A stretch of 5,777 nucleotides of DNA from Bacteroidales bacterium UBA932. Lineage in GTDB: Bacteria; Bacteroidota; Bacteroidia; Bacteroidales; UBA932. Below are positions 1 to 4,586 of this stretch, in pieces (positions within the stretch are counted from its first letter, which is position 1; every line of letters starts with the position of its first letter). The notes under the pieces are model-generated. The model had not been told where the DNA came from. It worked only from the letters and a program-made list of their open reading frames with translations, and did not search any database. Location of the stretch: NCBI GenBank assembly GCA_002293585.1, contig DBDM01000100.1, positions 1-5,777 on the forward strand, written 5' to 3'. Both the position numbers and the translations under genes were made by a program.

Positions 1-28
1 GAAAATTGAAAATTGAGAATGGAAAATG
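1..28. repeat. Heptad array (four 7-nt units)
   Basis: Four consecutive 7-nt units of the form GARAATK fill this stretch: GAAAATT twice, then GAGAATG and GAAAATG. On the opposite strand the units read [AC]ATTYTC, which resembles the heptads upstream of typA at 4520-4554. The array may extend leftwards beyond the window. No coding potential is seen. The function is unknown; it looks like one of the short repeated words scattered through Bacteroidetes intergenic DNA. Confidence 0.6.
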
Positions 29-31
29 TAG

Positions 32-50
32 CGGCACGCTTGCCGTGCCG
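32..50. repeat. REP-like GC-rich hairpin
   Basis: CGGCACG (32-38) and CGTGCCG (44-50) form a perfect 7-bp inverted repeat around a 5-nt loop. It stands out as GC-rich within AT-rich surroundings. No T-run follows it on either strand, so it is unlikely to be an intrinsic terminator. It could be a REP-type dispersed palindrome or a protein-binding site. The inverted repeat is seen directly; the REP label is inference. Confidence 0.5.
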
Positions 51-52
51 TC

Positions 53-73
53 AGAGATAAGTGATGAGTGGTG
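53..73. repeat. Second heptad array (three 7-nt units)
   Basis: Three adjacent units, AGAGATA, AGTGATG and AGTGGTG, keep a strict 7-nt period. They are less uniform than the 1-28 array, so chance is a real possibility. They sit between the hairpin and a 10-nt-period array, which makes a repeat origin more believable. Confidence 0.4.
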
Positions 74-78
74 TTTTA

Positions 79-108
79 TCTGTGTAAATCTGTGAGATAT
101 GTGGGAAA
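79..108. repeat. Decamer array (three 10-nt units)
   Basis: Units ATCTGTGTAA (79-88), ATCTGTGAGA (89-98) and the more diverged TATGTGGGAA (99-108) show a 10-nt period, with TNTGTG as the shared core. The array lies just upstream of the octamer array that leads into the first gene. Its role is unknown. A 10-nt period is close to one helical turn, so a DNA-binding or curvature role is conceivable, but nothing here proves it. Confidence 0.45.
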
Positions 109-110
109 TT

Positions 111-134
111 TTAAGATTTTGAGACTTTGAGAAT
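111..134 (+). repeat. Octamer array TTGAGANN abutting the start codon
   Basis: Three 8-nt units, TTAAGATT (111-118), TTGAGACT (119-126) and TTGAGAAT (127-134), end exactly at the ATG of the beta-barrel gene at 135. The array therefore forms the ribosome-binding region of that mRNA. The same octamer, also in three copies and in the same + strand orientation, occurs at 1539-1562 inside the polyferredoxin gene. The repetition is seen directly; any effect on translation is speculation. Confidence 0.55.
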
Positions 135-902
135 ATGAAAAATGTAAAATATATACTGACCGCTTTGCTGCTGTCGGCGGTGGTGCCGATGCAGGCGCAG
201 CAGTCGAAATTTGAGGAAGATTATACCTGGAGTCTCGGCGGACAAATAGGGGTGCAAACCGGCGGAGCTATTCCTATCCCTCTCGATGCCCTTTCGGATA
301 AGGAAAGCGCCGTGCATGTGTACATGTCTATCCATTCCTTGCTGGCGCTGAAAGGCAGCTATAAACTCTCGCCGCACTGGCGGTTGTTCGGAGAACTGTC
401 TTACGCCGCTTCCGGTTTTGTGGCCGACGCGCGTGTGACGAATCAACGGATCAAGGAAACCGGTAGTGACGGCGTTATTCAGGAAAAATATTTCACCGGC
501 GTTACGCGGATCGAGCAATCATTTAGTTTTTTCGAGGTGCCGGTATATGCCCGCTATGATATTTCATCGCGCAGCAAATTGGTGTTGGGGGTTTATGGCG
601 CTTATCAAACCTTCAGTGAGTTTGAAACCACGGCGGTGAAAGGCTTTGTAGGAGTTCATCCCGGCACGGTGGAAGCGCCGGTAACGGATCCCGTGCGCAG
701 TGATTTCTCCGGCGATCTGCACCAATGGGATATAGGTTTTTTGGCGGGCTATGAATTTGCGATCCTTTCACGCCTCAATGCGGGGGTACGCGTTAATTTC
801 AGTCCGTTCGATATTTTTTCCGCGGGAGTGGATTACTTTGATTATACCATGCACCATCTTCGCGGCGCTGTGACATTGAGCTACGAGTTTTGGCGAAACT
901 AA
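135..902 (+). CDS. Outer-membrane beta-barrel protein, porin/PorT-like
   Basis: This 255-residue protein is probably a small outer-membrane beta-barrel of the Bacteroidetes OMP_b-brl/PorT-like kind; no substrate or partner can be named. Residues 1-21 form a Sec signal peptide (KNVK, then a hydrophobic core ending MQA before QQ). The mature part is rich in alternating aromatic/glycine strands, for example around 31-42, 79-93, 130-142, 147-160, 196-209, 212-222 and 243-253, with a final strand ending YEFW close to the C-terminus as expected for barrel assembly. Long polar loops lie near 100-125 and 165-192. The ATG at 135 is chosen because the signal peptide starts there. No Shine-Dalgarno site is visible; an octamer array occupies the leader. 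The stop interlocks with the stop of the convergent gene. No cysteine is present. The fold is fairly sure, the function unknown. Confidence 0.8.
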   Translation: MKNVKYILTALLLSAVVPMQAQQSKFEEDYTWSLGGQIGVQTGGAIPIPLDALSDKESAVHVYMSIHSLLALKGSYKLSPHWRLFGELSYAASGFVADARVTNQRIKETGSDGVIQEKYFTGVTRIEQSFSFFEVPVYARYDISSRSKLVLGVYGAYQTFSEFETTAVKGFVGVHPGTVEAPVTDPVRSDFSGDLHQWDIGFLAGYEFAILSRLNAGVRVNFSPFDIFSAGVDYFDYTMHHLRGAVTLSYEFWRN

Positions 903-2422
903 AAGCCGAAATTGTCCACTTTCTTTTCTTCCTTTTCTTTTTCCCGGTATGAATTGGCCGTTTGGTGAACAGGATTCGCTTTCACTATGATGGCTTTGTT
1001 TGGCCGTGCGGGACAAATATATTCGCAGCCGCCGCAACCGATGCAAATAGAGGTATCGACCCGAGGAATGAGCAGTCCGTCGCCGTAGGGCACCATCGTA
1101 ATAGCTGTGGCAGGACAGTGCTCGTGGCAGGCGCCGCAATCGGTCTCGTCGCGCGCCACGATGCAGCGGCCGCGGAAAAATTGCGCCTTGCCGATTTGCG
1201 TTACTGCCTTTTCTTCTTTTGTGAGCGGAAAAATAGCGCCATTGGGACATACTTCGGAACATACGGTGCAGTTGTAATTGCAGAATGAGCGGTTGTAGTC
1301 GAGTACCGGCATGGCAAAACCGTCGAGGCCGTATTCTGTGGAAGCGGGGCGCAGCACGCGCGACGGACAATTGGCAATGCAGGCGTGGCAGGCCGTGCAA
1401 TGGTGTTTGAGATGTTCCGGTCCGCGGGAACCCGGAGGCGCAATGGCCTTAGCATTTTCTGCCGGCTTATACCGTTTGGCAAAGATACCGGCCGCCGTCA
1501 CACCGAGTAGGGCAGTCAGGAACAACCGGCGGTTTTCTTTGAGACCTTGAGATGTTGAGATTTGGGTTGCTTCGTCGGCCTGCGGCCTCCTCGCAATGAC
1601 GTATTTGTACCCTATCGCATTGAATTTACATACCGGCATACAGTCATAGCATTTCACGCAACGGTTGTTGTCTACTTTTTGTTCCGGGATATTTATACAT
1701 TCCGCCTTACACACCGTGCTGCAAAGCGTGCAGCGGGTGCATTTTCCGGCGTCGATATGCAACCTGAACAGCGAATAGCGGGACACTGCACCCAGCAAGG
1801 AACCTACGGGACAGATAGTGTTGCAGAACAAACGTCCGCGCCAAGCACTCATAACGGTGACCACTAAAAAAATAATTGTAGCCGATAGGATGGCGCCCCA
1901 GGTGAAGGCTTTGTAATTATGCGCAGGGATGCTGTAAATAAAATCCGACAACAGGTTGCCGCCGGCGGTAACGCCTAAACCCAGCAGGTTGGCGGCCATG
2001 CGCCCGAAATTACTGTACGGGTCGAGCCATAACAGCAAGGCCGAACTGCCGAATACAAAAAATGCAAAAGCCATTACGCAAAGTGCGTAACGCAAAATGC
2101 GTAATGGAGGATGATAATGCATCCGTCGCGCTTTTTTGCTTTTGAAAAGATTAGCGACACGCCGTACAATATCCTGGTAGGTGCCCAGCGGGCAAAGGGT
2201 GGAGCAGTACACGCGCCCGAATACCACAGTCAGCAATAACAGGAAGATCAAAATGCCCAAACTGCCGGCGCCTATGCCCAGCAAGGCGGGTACAAACTGC
2301 CAGCGCAACACTCCGCTGAATTGATAGTTGGTAAAGTTGTATATATCGACAAAGCAGATAGTTATTGCCAATAGAATGAGCAGGGAAATAACTATGCGGA
2401 AGCGGCGGAGGAAAGTGTACAT
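899..2422 (-). CDS. Membrane polyferredoxin, NapH-NapG-like fusion (4Fe-4S binding protein)
   Basis: This 507-residue inner-membrane Fe-S protein probably carries electrons, perhaps from the quinone pool, towards an exported partner. The NapH-like half has membrane segments near 9-27, 45-68, 107-132 and 173-194, with two CxxxCP motifs (C73/C77 and C200/C204), then two ferredoxin clusters (C228, 231, 234, 238 and C255, 258, 261, 265). After a linker at 275-295, R298-R299 precedes a hydrophobic stretch (300-314), like a NapG twin-arginine signal but internal. The NapG-like half holds four cluster motifs: C342-C352, C381-C392, C420/C429/C432/C436 and C460-C470. I recognise the PPGSRG and CNYNCTVCSEVCP neighbourhoods as typical of a Bacteroidetes family. 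The tail is Lys/Glu-rich (about 493-501). The start overlaps the DUF362 stop by 1 nt (TAATG), implying translational coupling. Oddities are an in-frame repeat-derived linker (1538-1601) and a tandem 14-nt repeat (2077-2104). The electron donor and acceptor are unknown. Confidence 0.88.
   Translation of the reverse strand: MYTFLRRFRIVISLLILLAITICFVDIYNFTNYQFSGVLRWQFVPALLGIGAGSLGILIFLLLLTVVFGRVYCSTLCPLGTYQDIVRRVANLFKSKKARRMHYHPPLRILRYALCVMAFAFFVFGSSALLLWLDPYSNFGRMAANLLGLGVTAGGNLLSDFIYSIPAHNYKAFTWGAILSATIIFLVVTVMSAWRGRLFCNTICPVGSLLGAVSRYSLFRLHIDAGKCTRCTLCSTVCKAECINIPEQKVDNNRCVKCYDCMPVCKFNAIGYKYVIARRPQADEATQISTSQGLKENRRLFLTALLGVTAAGIFAKRYKPAENAKAIAPPGSRGPEHLKHHCTACHACIANCPSRVLRPASTEYGLDGFAMPVLDYNRSFCNYNCTVCSEVCPNGAIFPLTKEEKAVTQIGKAQFFRGRCIVARDETDCGACHEHCPATAITMVPYGDGLLIPRVDTSICIGCGGCEYICPARPNKAIIVKANPVHQTANSYREKEKEEKKVDNFGF
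1538..1601 (-). repeat. Dispersed-repeat module read in frame inside the polyferredoxin gene
   Basis: On the + strand this begins with three octamers, TTGAGACC (1539-1546), TTGAGATG (1547-1554) and TTGAGATT (1555-1562). A GC-rich segment follows that includes the palindrome GGCCTGCGGCC and ends CTCGCAATGACG at 1601. In the gene's frame it encodes residues 275-295, beginning VIARRPQADEA. I recognise the ARRPQADEA peptide as the signature of a bacterial dispersed repeat that often gives spurious or inserted peptides; that is recollection, not a search result. About 21 codons keep the frame open, and they fall between the second ferredoxin cluster and the internal twin-arginine segment. Confidence 0.65.
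2071..2107 (-). repeat. Tandem 14-nt repeat within an inverted repeat, inside the polyferredoxin gene
   Basis: On the minus strand TTACGCATTTTGCG (2104-2091) is followed directly by TTACGCACTTTGCG (2090-2077), differing at one base. The pair is framed by a perfect 10-bp inverted repeat, CCATTACGCA (2071-2080) and TGCGTAATGG (2098-2107). It encodes residues 107-115 and the next few, at the start of the third membrane helix (LRILRYALC). LRY at this position may be ordinary for the family, so the repeat could be coincidental or a small domesticated duplication. Confidence 0.45.
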
Positions 2423-3360
2423 TATAATTTTATTCGTTGTATTTTTAGTCCGTCAAGGTTGGAAGTGCCGGTTTTCATCGTGTTGGCAATGTTGATATGC
2501 TTCACGTCGGCCAGCGGCATGTTGACGAACTGGTTGAAGAACGATACTGCGGCGGTGTCCACTGCTACAATGTCGGTGGACATGAACAGCGCTTTGGGTG
2601 TTTGAACGTCGGCTTCGCTGCGGCCGCGGGGACCGTTCTTTGTCATAATGCGGTAGGCGTCTACTATGTTCAGCGCGGGTTTTTTATCCAAGGTGGAAAG
2701 GTCGGCTATACATTGCTGCAAGTCATTGGAGTGCAGATAACGGCGGTTCCATACAATGCCCATGAGGTTTTTCATGGCTACGGACATTCTGGCGCCGTCG
2801 TGGTTTTTTAATACGGGCACATTGATCCACACGTCGGCATCAAGGATTGCTTCGTGCACTTTGCATTCGGTCATCCGTTGGCCCTTCGGAAGGTTGACGG
2901 TGCGATAATATTTTTCTTCGTGGGCATAGCCTATTTTTCCGCCGGCGGCTTTTGCGGCGTCCTCAATACCGCTGTTTTTGTAGCAGGGCATCCAACTGTC
3001 GCAGGTGTGGTCGAACACCGTTACTTCCTGAGCGCCGGCATTCAAACAATCCTTCACAATGGCGCTTACTAATTGAGGATTAGTATTGGCGGCCATTTGC
3101 GGCGTTTTGTCCCATCCGATATTCGGTTTGATCACTACTTTTTGACCCGGCTTTACGAATTTTTTAATGCCGCCCATTGCTTCAATGGCTTTGGCATACA
3201 TGGCTTCAGGCTCTCCACCCATTACGGCGATCAGGTCGTAATTACCTTCGGCGGCGGCGCCGGCATTACCGGACTGGGCCGACAACAATCCTGTCTTTAA
3301 CGACACGCCTGCTGCAATACTACCTAACACGGCGGTTTTTATAAAATTGCGACGTTTCAT
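2422..3360 (-). CDS. DUF362 domain protein with Tat signal peptide
   Basis: This 312-residue exported protein belongs to the DUF362 family, whose biochemical role is not established to my knowledge. The N-terminus is a twin-arginine signal: R3-R4 followed by NFIK, a hydrophobic stretch (9-26) and a probable cleavage site near LSA-QS (about 28-30). That suggests the protein is exported folded, possibly with a cofactor. DUF362-type motifs are KVVIKPNIGW (74-83), the region around FDHTC (116-120) with a second cysteine at C126, VWINVPVLKNHDGA (177-190), and the glycine-containing AMKNLMG (195-201). There is no CxxCxxCxxxC ferredoxin motif, unlike some longer DUF362 proteins. It is the first gene of a two-gene operon; its TAA overlaps the ATG of the polyferredoxin gene by one base. 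A promoter-like TAnnTTTG box lies 27 nt upstream. The likely job is as a periplasmic partner of that electron-transfer protein, which is inference from context. Confidence 0.87.
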   Translation of the reverse strand: MKRRNFIKTAVLGSIAAGVSLKTGLLSAQSGNAGAAAEGNYDLIAVMGGEPEAMYAKAIEAMGGIKKFVKPGQKVVIKPNIGWDKTPQMAANTNPQLVSAIVKDCLNAGAQEVTVFDHTCDSWMPCYKNSGIEDAAKAAGGKIGYAHEEKYYRTVNLPKGQRMTECKVHEAILDADVWINVPVLKNHDGARMSVAMKNLMGIVWNRRYLHSNDLQQCIADLSTLDKKPALNIVDAYRIMTKNGPRGRSEADVQTPKALFMSTDIVAVDTAAVSFFNQFVNMPLADVKHINIANTMKTGTSNLDGLKIQRIKL

Positions 3361-3386
3361 AGTATGATGATATTATAATTATAGAA

Positions 3387-3394
3387 CAAAGATA
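3387..3394 (-). promoter_or_regulatory. Probable -7 box of the DUF362/polyferredoxin operon
   Basis: TATCTTTG on the minus strand matches the Bacteroidetes -7 consensus TAnnTTTG exactly and lies 26 nt before the DUF362 ATG, which would give a leader of roughly 20 nt. No clear TTTG -33 box sits at the expected 19-21 nt spacing. The leader also contains the AT-only palindrome TATAATTATA (3374-3383), which may be an operator or only a composition effect. Confidence 0.45.
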
Positions 3395-3430
3395 AATATT
3401 TTTATTGGAAAGCTGACTTTTGGCATGTTT

Positions 3431-3461
3431 TTTGTTGCACTATCGGTAATAATTGATTTTA
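3431..3461 (+). promoter_or_regulatory. Possible promoter of the first small barrel gene
   Basis: TTTG (3431-3434), inside TTTGTTG, is followed after 19 nt by TGATTTTA (3454-3461), a partial match to TAnnTTTG. The same TTTGTTG -33 context and the same spacing occur in the much better promoter of the downstream paralog at 3951-3981, which supports this placement. The -7 box fails at two conserved positions, so confidence is low. The remainder of the 145-bp divergent region shows no other clear signal. Confidence 0.3.
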
Positions 3462-3505
3462 TAGTGCGGAATATTAACATAAACCTTTTTAACATTTCTT
3501 ATCTT

Positions 3506-3946
3506 ATGAAAAAATTATTGATGGTAGCGCTATTGGCGCTGTGTGCTATTGTTGTGAATGCCCGGTCGTCCGAACCCTACAACAAGGCTGTCGGTTTACG
3601 CTTGGGCTCAGGTGTGGGTATTGATTATAAGCATTTTGTTAGCGATGAAATTGCGATGCAGCTTATAGGTTCATTCGGCCTTACCAAACCTTCTTACGTT
3701 AATTTTACAGGATTGTATGTGTGGGAATGGAACATTACGAAGCGCTTCTATTGGTTTATCGGCCCGGGCCTGACGGCCGGCGTTTATAATTCCAACTTTA
3801 ACGTAGCGATCAACGGCATTGTCGGCTTGGAGTACAGGTTCAAAGTTCCTTTGGCCTTAGCTGCCGATGTCCTTCCCGGATGGTATTTCATGGATGCCAT
3901 AGGTGTTGGTTGGAGTGCCGCTCTTACAGCCCGTTATTATTTTTAA
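3506..3946 (+). CDS. Small outer-membrane beta-barrel protein, paralog 1
   Basis: This 146-residue secreted protein is probably a small (about eight-stranded) outer-membrane beta-barrel of unknown role. Residues 1-19 (MKKLLMVALL to VNA) form a signal peptide. The mature part alternates hydrophobic and polar residues with many Gly, Trp and Tyr, including GLRLGSGVGIDYKHF (30-44), YWFIGPG (82-88), YNSNFNVAINGIVGLEY (94-110) and GWYFMD (125-130). It ends ALTARYYF, and the terminal Phe is the usual BAM assembly signal. An upstream ATG at 3425 would add 27 residues, but it is rejected because the signal peptide starts at 3506 and the downstream paralog starts at the equivalent Met. Hand alignment of the mature parts gives about 80 identities in 122 positions with the next gene, so the two arose by tandem duplication. 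No Shine-Dalgarno site is visible. Confidence 0.78.
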   Translation: MKKLLMVALLALCAIVVNARSSEPYNKAVGLRLGSGVGIDYKHFVSDEIAMQLIGSFGLTKPSYVNFTGLYVWEWNITKRFYWFIGPGLTAGVYNSNFNVAINGIVGLEYRFKVPLALAADVLPGWYFMDAIGVGWSAALTARYYF

Positions 3947-3950
3947 CATA

Positions 3951-3981
3951 TTTGTTGTTTTCAAAAAAACAATTACCTTTG
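3951..3981 (+). promoter_or_regulatory. Consensus Bacteroidetes promoter of the second small barrel gene
   Basis: TTTG (3951-3954), 19 nt, then TACCTTTG (3974-3981) match the primary sigma-factor consensus of Bacteroidetes (TTTG-N19-TAnnTTTG) at every defined base. Transcription would start a few bases after 3981, giving a leader of about 20-25 nt before the ATG at 4011. It lies just 5 nt past the stop of the preceding paralog, so the two duplicates are not solely co-transcribed. No terminator hairpin is seen between them, so readthrough from the first gene is also possible. Confidence 0.75.
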
Positions 3982-4010
3982 TATTTGTATAAATATTAAA
4001 TTGATAGGCT

Positions 4011-4445
4011 ATGAAAAAAATTTTAATAGTAGTTGTGATGGCATTATTTGCTATTAATGCTAGTGCCCAATCTCCTTTTGAAAAGGCTATTGGTTTGCGC
4101 TTAGGCTCAGGCGTTGGTGTTGATTATAAACAATTCATTAGTGACCGGAATGCGCTGGAATTTATCGGTTCATTTGGTCTTACTGATCCTACTTACATTA
4201 CCGTTACCGGTTTGTACGAATGGGAATGGAACCTTACCGACGGCCTTTATTGGTTTGTAGGTCCCGGTGCAACGTTGGGCGCTTATAATTCTAATTTCAA
4301 TGTAGCGCTTAATGGTATTGTTGGCCTGGAATACAAATTCAATATTCCTTTGACCTTGGGTATTGATGCCAGTCCCGCCTGGTATTTCCTGGATAGCGCC
4401 GGCTTTGGATGGAGCGCCGCTCTTACGGTACGTTATTGCTTCTAA
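4011..4445 (+). CDS. Small outer-membrane beta-barrel protein, paralog 2
   Basis: This 144-residue paralog of the gene at 3506-3946 carries the same architecture. A signal peptide spans residues 1-19 (MKKILIVVVM to ASA, cut before QS). A glycine- and aromatic-rich barrel follows, with LRLGSGVGVDYKQF (29-42), WFVGPG (81-86), YNSNFNVALNGIVGLEY (92-108) and a C-terminal strand ending TVRYCF. The terminal Phe is kept; the penultimate residue is Cys where paralog 1 has Tyr, and it is the only Cys of the mature protein. Differences cluster in predicted loops and strand-edge positions, with no frame disruption, so both copies look functional. It has its own near-perfect promoter and is followed by a strong terminator, so it can be expressed alone. 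ATAGG shortly before the ATG is at best a weak ribosome site. No function can be assigned. Confidence 0.8.
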   Translation: MKKILIVVVMALFAINASAQSPFEKAIGLRLGSGVGVDYKQFISDRNALEFIGSFGLTDPTYITVTGLYEWEWNLTDGLYWFVGPGATLGAYNSNFNVALNGIVGLEYKFNIPLTLGIDASPAWYFLDSAGFGWSAALTVRYCF

Positions 4446-4465
4446 TTTTTAGTTAAGCTATATGA

Positions 4466-4503
4466 AGCGGTTGTTGTCTGATGGGTAACAACCGCTTTTT
4501 TTT
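4466..4503 (+). terminator. Rho-independent terminator after the small barrel genes
   Basis: AGCGGTTGTT (4466-4475) and AACAACCGCT (4487-4496) form a perfect 10-bp stem around an 11-nt loop, followed by an uninterrupted T-run to 4503. One more A-T pair can extend the base of the stem. It lies 20 nt after the stop of the second paralog and separates the barrel genes from typA. Confidence 0.93.
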
Positions 4504-4519
4504 ATGTTTGCCGGAAAAT

Positions 4520-4554
4520 AATTTGTAATTCCTAATTCTTCATTCGTAATTTTA
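4520..4554. repeat. Heptad array upstream of typA (five 7-nt units)
   Basis: Five 7-nt units with the core [AC]ATT run without gaps: AATTTGT, AATTCCT, AATTCTT, CATTCGT and AATTTTA. The array ends four bases before the typA -7 box, so it covers the place where a -33 box would sit. The pattern resembles the reverse complement of the array at 1-28. The function is unknown; the regular spacing is directly visible. Confidence 0.55.
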
Positions 4555-4557
4555 ATG

Positions 4558-4565
4558 TATCTTTG
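4558..4565 (+). promoter_or_regulatory. Probable -7 box of typA
   Basis: TATCTTTG matches the TAnnTTTG consensus fully and lies 21 nt before the typA ATG, giving a leader of about 15 nt. The expected -33 position falls in the heptad array and shows only TTCT or ATTC rather than TTTG, so the promoter is either weak at -33 or helped by another factor. The AAAAGAA before the start is a typical A-rich Bacteroidetes initiation region. Confidence 0.5.
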
Positions 4566-4586
4566 CGCCCTATTTAAAAGAATTAC

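Noticed and set aside
32..50. Intrinsic terminator of a gene left of the window.
   Set aside because: The hairpin is not followed by a T-run on either strand.
1..134. CRISPR-like array.
   Set aside because: Units are 7-10 nt with no spacers, so they are tandem repeats and not CRISPR repeats.
111..518. Open frame on the minus strand opposite the start of the beta-barrel gene.
   Set aside because: No domain or start signal; it is antisense to a gene with a clear signal peptide and barrel pattern.
768..1482. Minus-strand and plus-strand open frames overlapping the C-terminal half of the polyferredoxin gene.
   Set aside because: They are Arg/His/Cys-rich out-of-frame readings of GC-rich cysteine-motif DNA; the ferredoxin frame explains the region fully.
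1538..1601. Frameshift or pseudogene in the polyferredoxin caused by repeat insertion.
   Set aside because: The frame stays open through the repeat and all downstream cysteine motifs are intact.
3425..3505. In-frame upstream ATG giving a longer first small barrel protein.
   Set aside because: It would place 27 extra residues before a good signal peptide, and the paralog begins at the Met equivalent to 3506. The extra part overlaps the probable promoter.
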